In this document: piece by piece, positions 21,701 to 32,754 of the stretch
Position numbering within the stretch: position 1 is the first letter of the stretch
Layout: every line of letters begins with the position of its first letter
Origin: Armigeres subalbatus
Taxonomy: Eukaryota; Arthropoda; Insecta; Diptera; Culicidae
DNA length: 64,000 nucleotides
NCBI RefSeq assembly: GCF_024139115.2
Contig: NC_085141.1
Coordinates: 37,640,120-37,704,119 of the forward strand
Direction of reading: 5' to 3'
The notes under the pieces: model-generated
What the model saw: the letters and a program-made list of their open reading frames with translations, nothing else
Database searches by the model: none
What the model was told of the DNA's origin: nothing
Program-made: the position numbers and the translations under genes

Positions 21701-23170
21701 GCCTTTTGTACCGTGAATTCCGGGCTCCCGGAACCTGTTCATGGCCAGTTTTACCCTACTGAAAAACTATGGCGTTTTCTAAGTTACTTATGAGATTCTG
21801 AGAAGTTTGAGATGTCGGAAGACTAATTTGTTTTGTAGTTTTATGTTGGCCATTATTTACCAGAAATTCTGGGTTTCTGAAACCTGTTCCATCGCCATCA
21901 CATGGCCAGTTTAACCCTACTGAAAAACTATGGCGTTTTTTAAGTTACTTATGTGATTCTGAGAAGTTTGAGGTGTCGGAAGCCTAATTTGTTTTGTGGT
22001 TTTATGTTGGCCATTTTCTACCGGAAATCCCGGGTTTCCGGAACCTGTTCCATGGCCACCGCACAGCCAGTTTTACCCTAACAAGAAATTAAGGCTTTTT
22101 CCAGATTACTCATAAGATTCTGAGAAGTTTGAGGTGTCGAAAGGCTAATTTGTTTTGTAGTTTTATGTTGGTCATTTTTTACCGGAAATTCCGGTTTCCG
22201 GAACCTGTTCCATGGCCGGAACCGCACTGCCAGTTTTACCCTACCAAAAAACTAAGGCGTTTTATAAATTACTAATAAGATTCTGAGAAATTTGAGTTGT
22301 CGGTAGCCTAATTTGTTTTGTAATTTTATGTTGGCCATTTTTACCGGAAATTCCGGGTTTCCGGAACCTGTTCCATGGCCATCGCACGGCCAGTTTCACC
22401 CTACCAAGAAACTAAGACCTTTTCTAGATTACCTATGAGATTCTAAGAAGTTTGAGGTATCGAAAGGCTAATTTGTTTTGTAGTTTTATGTTGGCCATTT
22501 TTTACCGGAAATTCCGGTTTCCGGAACCTGTTCCATGGCCACCGCACTGCCAGTTTTACCCTAACAAAAAACTAAGGCGTTTTCTAGATTACTCATGAGA
22601 TTCTGAGAAGTTTGAGGTGTCGGAAGCCTAATTTGTTTTGTAGTTTTATGTTGGCCATTTTTTTACCGGAAATTCCGGGTTTCCGGAACCTGTTCCATGG
22701 CCACCGTACGGCCAGTTTTACCTTACCAAGAAATTTAGGCCTTTTCCAGATTACTAATGATATTCTAAGAAGTTTGAGGTATCGAAAGGCTAATTTGTTT
22801 TGTAATTTTATGTTGGCCATTTTTTACCGGAATTTCCGGGTTTCTAGAACCTGTTTCGTGGCCATCAAATGGCCAGTATACCCCACCAAGAAACTATAGC
22901 ATTTTCTAAGTTACCCATGAGATTCTGAGAAGTTTGAGGTGTCAGGAGCCTACTTTGTTTAGTTGTTATATGTTGGCTTTTTGTACCGGAAATTCCGGGT
23001 TTTCGGAACCTGTTCCGTGGCCATCAAATGGCCAGTTCACCCTCCCAAGAAACTATGGCCTTTTCTTAGTTACTTATGAGATTCTGAGAAGTTTGAGGTG
23101 TCGGAAGACCGATATATTCGGTGATTCTATGATGGCCTTTTATACCGGATATTCCGGGTTTCCGGAACCT
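21701..23170 (-). repeat. ~160-bp tandem array, right arm (reversed)
   Basis: About ten units with the reversed landmark TTCCGGGTTTCCGGAACCTG near 21722, 21880, 22030, 22190, 22350, 22510, 22673, 22835, 22993 and 23150, again near 160-base spacing. The units mirror those of the left arm, including GAAGTTTGAGGTGTCGGAAG and GATTCTGAGAA. Confidence 0.9.
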
Positions 23171-23611
23171 ATTGGAAGGTCACCCGGAGGTCAATTTATG
23201 TTCATTTGACCATTGTTGTCAACCATTCACATTGACCATAAATTACTAATACTAAAACACCTGTTACGACTTCAAAATTTCAAAATACTAAACATTTGCT
23301 CAAAAAATGACTTATGCCACACTTCAAAACTCCCCCCTCTAAAAGAGGGAGGGTCATCCTGAGCATTTTACCCATCTACATGCTGGAACTACTATTCCCC
23401 TTGATCACAGTTGAAACCGCTTGCAATTTAGTTAAAAATTGACCGAGAACGAGCTGTTTTAAGTTGTCTAGATTCGTCCCGGCAGTTTGAGGGTTAAGGT
23501 GAAGGTGGGTTGAGTACCAAAACAAAGCTTTGAAAATATTGGTACAATAAAAACTGTCATATACTGTAGTAGTATTGGTATCGTATTTATTAAAAAAACA
23601 TAAAATTTTAG

Positions 23612-24162
23612 TAGGGTGGTTCAAAAAACAACTCAGCTACAACACGCTCAATCGATTCCGTCCCATGCTCCGAGCGTCCTCCAAAAATCGAATTGAACAA
23701 AAACTGGTTGAGCACAAGCCGGTTCAAGTTTGTATGAAAACTAGTATGGGAAACAAAACCTTTCGTTACACTGGCTACATCGCCTCCCCTCCAAACGCTG
23801 GCGAAAAGAGAACCCACATAGCTGAAAGCAACATTCTAAAGACTTCACTGAACGAAAATCGCAACGCAGGAAAGATCCATTGATTACGTAACGCAAAAAA
23901 TAGCATTTTATACCCCGCTCACCTCCATGTCACACTTTTTGTATGAAGTATCTGCCCCTGGTGCAATAGATATCACAGACAAATTTTGGCTATTTTGTTG
24001 AAGCACACGTTTCTGATGCCACACTGATGCGTTCTGAGAAGCCTAATAAATACCTAAAAGCCTAATTAATCATGCTAAAGACACGCAACCTCGATTGAAA
24101 TCGACTTCTAACTATTGGAACGACCATTCAATATGCATTGTCTACAGAGTTGAACCACCCTA
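23612..24162. mobile_element. 547-bp TA-flanked MITE (GGGTGGTTCAA ends)
   Basis: The element is 23614-24160 with TA on both sides. The first 11 bases GGGTGGTTCAA are the exact inverse of the last 11. A roughly 100-codon open frame (23575-23883) overlaps the left boundary and is not a gene I can support. TA target and short ends fit a Tc1/mariner-mobilised MITE. Confidence 0.7.
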
Positions 24163-27100
24163 GCTGATAGTTTGCTGCTGCCGGTGCCGTTGTTTACATT
24201 CGCTCCGCGATCAGTTTTAAATCGTTTTTTCGGGCAAAAATAGCAGTTTATATTAAGTTTTTGGTTTAAACAAGTGACTGATTTCGAAAAGTGATGCTTA
24301 ATTTGCATTCCATCAACATTTCGGGCTGCTCATGTGCGGAGAAGTGAGTAAAAACTTGATTTTTTCAGTGCCCTTTGAGAAGAAGTGAAGTGCAGTGATG
24401 AACCCACCAAATCGCGAACGGCCAATAAATCGGCACGAAACTGCTGATTTATGATATTATTCGAGCTGAAATGCATAAGACTCTTTGGATAAACATGTTC
24501 ATTATCACGGGAAGTGAATAAATATGCTGTGAACAGGTTAGTAATTTGAATATTAAACTTTTGTTCGATGCTGTTCGATGCATTCGAATGTTGGTGGGAG
24601 AGGAGTGCGGGAGGTGTGGGGTTGATCCGTGGGAGGTCCGGTGCCATATTGACTGCCATCGTGATACTCTTCCAACTATGTCCTTAAGAGCACACGACAG
24701 GGAGTCGAAGCTTTTTGTAGTGTAGGGTTAACTAACCATTAGTGTGACAAATTGACGTAAGTACAGTTTTTGTTATCAAAGGTAACTTGGGACAGTTATG
24801 CGTAAAATGGCTGTAAAAGATATATAATTAACCGAAAATGTGTTGATTCTTATATTTTCAACATTTCAATGAGGCGTTTTTCCTCATAACCTATAATGTA
24901 CCACGCGCCCCCATATGCATCCATGCACTGCTGTAAGGCGTTTAGCCTTCATGAGTCTTCCGACAATATCACTTTTTGAAATGTGAATATTGTCAATATT
25001 GAATATTGAGATTTTCTACAATTTCGAGATAACATCAGCTAGCTATGTATGTTGTTTACTGTTACATGAGGATAAATTATCTCTGAAAATCTTAACAACT
25101 TAAAGATTAAGGCAGTATTTCCCTCCTCTTCTCCTAGATAGATAAATTTGTTAGTCGCAATTCCCTTACCTACTTCCCTACGAATCACTTATATTGCTGA
25201 GGAGAACGACAAATTCTTTTGTTCGTGCCGACTATGTGGATTAGTTAGGGCTTCAACGTATTCCTCGCGCGGCAATAGTCATGACATCATTTCTTTTAAT
25301 CATACTGTGTACTGTGTACATACATTTGCTGATGTCTTGTTTTCTTATACCACATCTGCAAAGTTTGATGAAGGTCGTCGCCAAAACGATAACATAAACA
25401 TAGAAAAACATCTTCGAAGGATCTTCATCACATCCCATCTGGGGGGCCTATTGAATTCTGCCAGTCCAAAACGGCTGACTAATCACCGTGATCCATCAAC
25501 CCAAATTATCGTTGCGCTCTAATGTGCAATCTTTTTTTCAGGTCACGCAATCAGTGCGACCTTGCTGACCGACGTGAAAACCACGCCGTATCCACTTGAA
25601 AGATGCAGATTGGGGGCGCAATTTAGCAAGAACAAATCGCACTATTACTGGAGATTATATTCAATTAGATGGCCAAATCCCACAAAAAAAAAGTGGAGGG
25701 GAATAAACTTGCTCGCACTTTAGCAGTTAATTATTGTGCTTCAACCGTCAGAAGTTTTTCCGCTATAGGTAAAATACAATCATATAAATCATTACTTATT
25801 TGCTAAAAGTTGCCTAGGTAAGTTGCACAAAAAATATGACCAGAGAGCAGTCACATAATTTTTGGGATGTCACCCCGAGCAGAGTCTAACAAATCTGCGA
25901 TGGAAAATTGAAATCATGATCAATTGTAATTACATAGTCGTTAACCAAAACGTTATAAATTTGGGCTTTCATTCATTTTTGTTATAATTTTTTTTAACAA
26001 ACATCGATTAGCCCACATGCTTTACTCGGGATGTCAATCTTGGTCGGTAAATGCTGTGCGGGAAACAATTCCAGGAAAAAAATATTCCGTTGTAATTCAC
26101 ATTAGACGCTGGAAAGGCGGAAAATGGGCGGACTCCATGTACAAAGGTTCATCAAGTCGGGCGGCGGCACTACTCACGGCACTGCAATCTACTCGTAGAG
26201 GGAGCGGTTTCTTCTTCTCACACACCACGTTCATTAATCTCATAACAGTGAATCACTTTTAATGGTGCCCAAATTACACACACAATGCCATCCAATGCCA
26301 CGATGATTACCATGGTAACAATGTGGCGCGCCTACTGGGGATTCTGCTCGGTGTGAGGGGGAAAACGCATTGCCTCCTAGAAACAACAACCGAGCCAATC
26401 TTCAGAAACCTTCCGCTGCTCATTTTTGCCGGTTGGTTTCCAAGGCCGCTCCAGCGTGAAAAATTACATCAAATTCAAATTAGGATTGTAATCACATTTT
26501 GTCGACCTGACCTTCTTGAAAGCCGAGGGTTTTGGGAGTCGTCACCGTTGTTATGACCTTTTTCATAGCTCCTCCACCCGGTGCGAGGTTGAGATATTTG
26601 CCTTTTGGCACCTTGACTTGTCGGAGCATGGGGAGTGCGGGGTGGTGCGATGAACGGGGGGGGGGGCGGGGTGTTGTAAAAATAATGAAAAGTAATAAAT
26701 TGAGGAATTTTACTCATTAATGGCGCAGTTGAATGAGAAAACGAGCTTCCGGAGCAGGTTCGTCAGACCAGACGGGTTGAGAAACTCCCCGGACGGGGTG
26801 TGAATTTCTATAAAGGCATTATTTTTTATCACTGGTGACGAAGGAGGATTACTTTTATGATAGGGTTTTATACGTGGTACGGGAGTGTGATCTTTTCATT
26901 GAAAATGGTAATGTCTTTATCAAGATTTTGGTTGTGGATATGTTGCATAAATATGGCTAATTTATGTGTCAGTACACCACCAGAAGATTAAGTTCAAAAG
27001 TGGAAACACTTTCACTGCCACTAAATAATAATTCAGTGCATTGATTTCGAATATGCTTCATAAGATCTATGCTTATGCTTAGACATGTGTCTTGTGAGCT

Positions 27101-27604
27101 GAGCACTACACCTGTATCTGTTCTTTATGCAATTTAAGCAATTACTCCTGTTGTTTGCCCTTGGATCCATGTAGAAAGCAAATAATTCTGTTAAAATAAT
27201 GAGACAAGTATATTACTTTTGCGTTCAAATCCGATCGAACGGACTCGAAAGTAAGTTCGATATGTAAGTCAAGACCACTTCGCGTGTCTCTGCAGAACTT
27301 CTTTGTCGGAGCTGTTGTTAAAATATTTACCATTTTCCATTTTTCGTGAAAATAATGAGAATCGCTTTGAATCCCCACGGTGAATGGTGGTGTGACATGA
27401 CGGTAGTTGGCATGGAACACTTTTTGGACGTTTTTTAGGCATTTTGGTGATACTGTTGGCTTCAAATATGGATGCTTCTGAAATTTCTTTGCCAAAATTT
27501 CTCGAAATTTCTCCAAAGAATTTTTATTTTAATTGATCCAGCGATGAGAAATTACCGCAGAAACCGATCCCTGTAATTGGTTTTGATGGACATTTTTATT
27601 TTGT
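24163..27604. other. Long unassigned stretch
   Basis: No recognisable gene. 24190-24660 has unspliced-leader-like features (GTGAGTAAAAAC at about 24342) and GC-richer patches; I suspect a repeat or 5' UTR but cannot prove it. Open frames at 25148-25522 (plus, 124 codons), 26017-26262 (plus) and 27142-27516 (minus, 124 codons, start MEKFREILAKKFQKHPYLKP) have no domain I know. 26656-26671 is a run of 11 G, then C, then 4 G. Confidence 0.4.
26656..26671 (+). other. G-tract
   Basis: Eleven consecutive G, a C, then four G, in a locally GC-rich patch. It could form G-rich secondary structure; it is also prone to sequencing or assembly error. Confidence 0.6.
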
Positions 27605-28127
27605 ACTAGCAGACCCGATGAACTTCGTTACACCTAAAAGTGATTAATTCTCTGATTCATTTTTACATTCGCAATTTATTAAGAAAACGGAAAATGGTTA
27701 ATAAATCAATTCTTCAAGAGAGGGGTCTCGAGTCACCAAAGAAAAATTTATTTTTTCCAAAAATCTACATATAGCAATTATGTTTGATTGATTAGAACTC
27801 CAGTTATACAGAAATGTCTGTCCCATTTGAATGGGAGCCCCCCTTTCCAGAAAGGGGAGGGATCTCGAACCACCACATAGACATTTCTTGCCTTCCAAAG
27901 CCTGTACATACCAGATTTGGTTCCATTTGCTTGATTAATTCTCAAGTTATGAAGCAATTTTTGTTTCATTTGTGTGGGACCTCACTTTTCCAAATGGAGG
28001 ATAAGTCTCGAACCATCTTAAGAACCTTCCCTGATCCCAAAAATATCTGCAAACAAATTTTCACGTCGAGCGGTTCTGTAGTTTCCGAGTCTGTCAGACA
28101 GACAGACACTCATTTTTATGTACAGTG
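27605..28127 (+). repeat. Dispersed insect repeat ending in GACAGACAGACA
   Basis: It starts near CTAGCAGACCCGATGAACTTCG and ends with CGGTTCTGTAGTTTCCGAGTCT then CAGACAGACAGACACTCATTTTTAT. It contains two related internal blocks: TTTGAATGGGAGCCCCCCTT with TCTCGAACCACCACATAGAC, and TTTGTGTGGGACCTCACTTT with TCTCGAACCATCTTAAGAAC. I know this layout as a very common mosquito and insect dispersed repeat with internal tandem blocks, possibly a LINE-dependent tail. The family name is not certain. Confidence 0.6.
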
Positions 28128-30057
28128 ATGGACAATCATGAACCGAAGCTAAGCTGCACGAACTGTCAAGAAATTATAACATCGATGTGACCGGCGCAGT
28201 CTCCCGATCTTAATTTTCTCAAATTTCATTAAAAAATGAAATATTTGGCCCTCATTGTTAAATATTTCCAGATCAATTCCACGCACCGTCGTTATTGCAA
28301 CCGTAATACTGAACTTTTTTAGTTCACAACCCTCGCGCAATTAACCAAATTTTCGTCATCTGATCCGCCGTGTCGTACTAAACGTCAACGCTCATTATGC
28401 TGCTATGTATCGGGTCCGTTTAGTAAATCATGCCATGTTTCCAGACGCGCAGATATAAAAAAGGTCCCCATTCAGTCAACCATGCACGAACGGGCGGCTG
28501 GAAATGTTTTCCCTCCTTCCAAAATCGTAAACATTCTCTTTGGGCTAAGCCATTCCTCGGCCGGTCGGGTCGGTCGACCAGTCAGTCAGTAACTCGTTGG
28601 AGCGACAAGGGTTCACAGCTCTGGCTCCGGGCGATGCATAAATCATCCGGATCTGTTTTGGGAGCTTTATTTGTGCAAAAACCCGCAAACAACCTCTTCA
28701 CCTCAGCATGTGGTTTATCCTTTAATAGGGCCGCCATAAAGTATACGGCGTGGCATGGCGTTTTGAGTGGTGCGTTTGGGTCCGAGAACAACAAAAAAAC
28801 GCCAAGATGCAGCATTCAATTATCCATTCTATTCTATTCTGTTCTATTCTGATGGTATCCTCTTGGCAGACACTCTAAATAAGCCTTTTTTAATGTATTT
28901 CAAATAGAATATTTACCGGTCTACCGGATCTGGTAAAAAAAATCGATTCTTAGATATTATACTTGCTATAGCAATTAGCTAAGTTACCATCTTAAGTTAG
29001 TGCTATGGACCCATAAACTGTGGAACGAAATGGTCCATTGTCAATGAGAAGCAATAAAGCACATTTCTTTACGAAAACAATTGCTTTAAACAAATCAATC
29101 AGGTATTGGTGCCTATAGGGTAAGACTATCATCTCAATTCGTCGATCTGAGCAAATCTCTACAGATTTTCTCTAAACAGTTTGTTCTTGGGGTACACAAC
29201 ACATATAGACTACAGGTAAACGACGGAACAAAAAGCCATCGCGTTTCAAGGATATAGCAACTAACTCCCTTTTGCAGCTCATGTTAAACCGACTCGGCTA
29301 TCGACAAAACCGTATGGGACAACCATGTGTATTACGTCGATCTTGAATAGAAAACTTTGCCAATTCGTACAAGTTGAAACAATTTTCGATGTGCCGTGTT
29401 GCACACGCCACCCTTAATTCCGAATGCTTCAACATTGCCGAACATGAACCAAACCGGATCAAACTCAAACTGACTGTGCATGTATCCGGGAAAGTTCCAC
29501 CGCTCAACTTGCGAGCGGTTAGAAACTTAACACACGTTAGTACAGGAGGGAAAACGAACTACCAACTGCCAGCCGAACGGAACGGAAATCGGTTCAAATA
29601 TAAAATGATAACATTTTATTTAAGTTTATTATGAGTTGCGAACTTGCATGGAAAGAGCGAGCGTTCGAAGAATGATGATGATGATCTTGATGTTTCTTTG
29701 TCTTTGGGATGGCATTATTTAAACTTCAGCAGCATGGTGCTCGCTACAAATGTACATATATGAAAGTAACTCCACGATTCTGAAGATAATTCACATCTGT
29801 TGTTGATTGAAAAACATAATATCAGCATAATTAATTATTTCTCCAGGTTCATTTAAAATAGATGCTTAATCACCAACACTTGCTTCAAGCACCTCGAAAG
29901 ACATTTGGGCTTTAACGACGGACACACTGTGGTTGAGTGCCTGCATCATCATCAACTAAACTGCAAAAAATATATCATGAAAGGAAACTGATGCAGGAAA
30001 CGTAAATCGTAAAATTTAAGTAAAAATGAGGGGGCTTTCTCACACTAGGCACACTAG
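28128..30057. other. Unassigned stretch with a pentamer microsatellite
   Basis: 28826-28850 is a short (TTCTA)n run. Open frames at 28430-28852 and 29374-29634 (plus) have no recognisable domain. A short GAT repeat lies near 29674. Nothing else found. Confidence 0.4.
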
Positions 30058-30219
30058 GAGTTAACTTTATGAAATCAGTATGGTGAAAGGCATCAGAGGT
30101 TCAATTTCTCGAAACCATCCTTCATAACCGGTACCAAATAGTTTTTCATTGAAAGTTCCTAATTTTGAGAAAACCCACGTTAGATGCCTTTCGCCATACA
30201 AATTTCTGGTAGTCAACTC
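30058..30219. repeat. 162-bp imperfect foldback
   Basis: The left end GAGTTAACTTTATGAAATCA continues to TATGGTGAAAGGCATC. The right end, reversed, reads GAGTTGACTACCAGAAATTT then TATGGCGAAAGGCATC. Pairing extends imperfectly over some 55 bases per arm. This is a decayed MITE; no target duplication could be fixed. Confidence 0.65.
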
Positions 30220-30520
30220 ATACCGGCTATTTTGCGCCTGGATGTGGAAGCGGCGGGAAGAAAATCAGCCACTGCCAATAATTCATTTGTTCATTGCAGC
30301 TCGATATTGAATAACTAATATTGAATTGTTATGGTAATATTCGTTCAGAAATGCCCTCCAAAAGATTATAGTATGGAGGAGTAAATTTATGAGTAAGGCC
30401 ATTTTGCCCTGGTTCGATTCCAAATCCCAATATATGATTCCAATCAGCAAGAGCCATACTTTATTCGTCGTTACTAATATAATTCTGTTTTTAACCACAA
30501 CTTATCACAAATGTTCGCGT

Positions 30521-30556
30521 TTTTTTTAAGGTAAATAAGCTCAAACCTTAAAAAAA
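30521..30556. repeat. 12-bp hairpin with T/A tracts
   Basis: TTTTTTTAAGGT (30521-30532) and ACCTTAAAAAAA (30545-30556) pair perfectly around a 12-base loop. No assignment. Confidence 0.6.
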
Positions 30557-30589
30557 GTAGACCGCCAATTGGATGTAGAATTATGCAAA

Positions 30590-31102
30590 TACCGTAGATA
30601 ATCAAAATTCGGACACACTCAAACTTCGGACGCTTCAATTCGTATGGGAAATTTTCTGAAATATTTCATCGAAATGTTTCGTGATGCTGGATCGGAAAGA
30701 CTAATAGTTTTCGCTTGTTTTAGTATAGTTACATTTTAATAAGACATGTTAAAACAATTCGATGAAATGATTAAAATATAGTCTGAACTGTAGGGTGAAA
30801 ATTGTTTTAATTATTCTTCCCGGTACTGTGTAATCAGGTGTCCGAAGTTTGAATCTTTGTGTCCGAAATATGAATACAACCCCGCCGGTGTCCGAGGTTT
30901 GAATCAAACAGAAGCAGAACATTTTCATAAGTTGCAAGCATTCTTAGCAATATCTTGCACATTTTAAATACGTAGTTAAAAGATGAATACTGCACAAAGC
31001 GATTTCAATGGTGATTCAAACGGTGTGATTTAAAATGTGAGTTAACAGGATGATTGTACATCAGAAAGTGCTTAGGCGTCCGAAGTTTGAGTTTGCACGG
31101 TA
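30590..31102. mobile_element. 509-bp TA-flanked MITE with TTCGGAC ends
   Basis: The element is 30592-31100 with TA at 30590-30591 and 31101-31102. The two ends (left CCGTAGATAATCAAAATTCG, right reversed CCGTGCAAACTCAAACTTCG) match at 19 of 25 positions over the full repeat. The motif GTGTCCGAAGTTTGAAT and variants recur inside at about 30839, 30860 and 30887. The CCGT start, TA target and internal repetition of the terminal motif parallel the element at 15691-16354, although the core motif differs. No coding capacity. Confidence 0.75.
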
Positions 31103-31149
31103 CCTACAGTGAAAAAGGTTTTATTTTAAAATTCTGAAAATATTTACTG

Positions 31150-31720
31150 ACGCTGATCAATGGCTGCTGAGATCGTTCTGGTTGAACTGCACTCTGCAGT
31201 CATCCATCATGTGTAACATGTGGCTACAATAATGCGCTGGCTGCAAAGCTAAAGTCAGAATCTTGTACAAAATAAAATACACTTGAGTTCTATTGACGTC
31301 GACTTCAACCATTCGATGTTTTGCGGCTGAAACGCTACAAACCCCATCCATGCAAAAAAAAATGTTTGCACTATCTCCCTTAGATAAGTGCTTGTGATTA
31401 TCCTATCGACGGAAACTTTCTGCCATCGCCAAGCGATTTTGATTTGAACTTGCAAGAACATTTGTCTCAGCTCAACCTTTTCTCGTGTAAATTGATGGCC
31501 ACGTAGGCCACTCGATGATTTACATCTTACTGATATACACCATCCATGCGAATATTTTTTTACACCGTGTCCCTCCGATGAGCGCGTGTGCTACTACTGA
31601 CGAAGATTTCTGCCTTCGCCTAGCAATTATGATTTGCACTTTGAAGAAATTTTGTATCGGCTCTTCCTGCTCTTGTGTAAAATAGTGGATCTGGAAAGAA
31701 CTGATTTTCAATCCACAACG
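31150..31720 (-). repeat. Diverged tandem/dispersed repeat family, copy B
   Basis: At least two tandem units of about 250-260 bases: TCCATGC(G/A)A..., then TCCCT(C/T), then GACGAA or GACGGAAA, TTTCTGCC(A/T)TCGCC, GCGATTTTGATTTGAACTT or GCAATTATGATTTGCACTTT, and CTC(T/G)TGTAAA. Homologous to 14050-14830. Minus-strand frames read FLQVQIKIAWRWQK in one unit and FFKVQIIIARRRQK in the other. Confidence 0.6.
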
Positions 31721-31734
31721 CTAAGCTCTCCAGT

Positions 31735-32000
31735 AGCCTTGTGAGAAAAGGCATTGGATTGCCAACCCGTAGATGGCGAGTTCGATTCTTGGTCCGGTCT
31801 AGGATGTTTTCAGGTTGGAAACATTCTCGACTTACTGGGCAGCTTTCAATTAATAACTGAGGAAATGCTAATAGAATACTAAGTTGTAAGGCAGGCCAAG
31901 TTCCAGTTGGAATGTAGAGAATTTGAGGAATTTGAAGAAGAAAAAGAAGAAGAAGAAGAAAAAGAAGAAGAAGAAGAAGAAGAAGAAGAAGAAGAAGAAC
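31735..32000 (+). mobile_element. tRNA-derived SINE with (GAA)n tail
   Basis: Box B GAGTTCGATTCTT lies at 31778-31790, followed by GGTCCGGTCTAGGATGTTTT and CTCGACTTACTGGGCA, a body parallel to the Feilai-like copies (GGTGCCGGTCTAGGCAATTT). The 3' half (CAATTAATAACTGAGGAAAT, ACTAAGTTGTAAGGCAGGCC, CCAGTTGGAATGTAGA) is also present reversed at 41930-42055. It ends in a GAA/AAG microsatellite (31933-32000). Box A is degenerate. Confidence 0.75.
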
Positions 32001-32482
32001 GCTGAACTTATTGGAATGCTGTTTGAATGATTTTGATTTTGATCTTATGGAAAATTTATTCTACAAAGTGTTCTGGCAGCACTGATGCGGACGAACGTCG
32101 GCTCGACATGCAGAATCCAGAGGTACAACGACGGTCGAGACAATGACTATTGTTGAAGAACAGTGATGTGGCAAAAACGTGTCATAGCAACTGTAATTTA
32201 TCTTTAATTAGCCAGTTGAATTGTGGGGCTTAATTTGTTATTAAAAAGACGTTAGCATAGGTATTTTTGGCAGATATAAATGAATGTGAATTGGTGAGAC
32301 GAGAGGACCATCGCATAATCCGCACTGTGCTTGGTATTTACTCCCTATTTTAATCGTCAGATACGATTGATGGTTACACACAAGTCCAACAAGCTCTGAA
32401 TTCATAGGAAAATTAGAAATCCCGTAAAAAGGAACGGCTAGGTATGAATTTGTTATAAGATTTCCTATTATGGTCAACTGAA
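32001..32482. other. Unassigned flank of the LTR-like structure
   Basis: No gene or repeat recognised. If the element at 32483 has a full LTR comparable to that at 35155 (207 bp), its beginning should lie here, but no second copy of this sequence is visible downstream. Confidence 0.35.
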
Positions 32483-32754
32483 GCCATGACTCACCCTCTT
32501 CTGGTCAGATCTCCGCGGCGCATCTACCGGGGAGTCTCTGTCATAATTTCGATCCGGCCACTTAGGGCCACACATTTTGGCGATCCTGCCAGTCTAGTTT
32601 TTGGATCCTGTAGTTGATTTCACGAGGTGAGTTGAATTCAAGTGGTTAAATTGTGAACAGTGATATATTTAAGTTTGCAAAATCACAAGACGCGTTTGTG
32701 GTTTGCAAAATCAAACAAATTTTGATTTCTTGTAGCCACTTGGCGACGTTAGCA

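Larger units (their letters stand above)
17972..23497. mobile_element. 5.5-kb TTAA-flanked giant inverted-repeat element
   Basis: The element is 17976-23493, flanked by TTAA at 17972-17975 and 23494-23497. Both termini read CCCTCAAACTGCCGGGACGA inward, and the inverted match continues near-perfectly for about 450 bp (roughly ten differences by eye). TTAA duplications with CCC-starting ends are the hallmark of piggyBac-type transposition, so this is probably a non-autonomous piggyBac-like element. Each arm passes from the unique terminal block into an array of ~160-bp units, forward on the left and reversed on the right. No transposase was found. Confidence 0.85.

Noticed and set aside
27142..27516. 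124-codon minus-strand frame as a host gene
   Set aside because: Starts with ATG and looks moderately protein-like, but there is no domain, no splice or codon evidence, and frames of this length occur by chance in this window.
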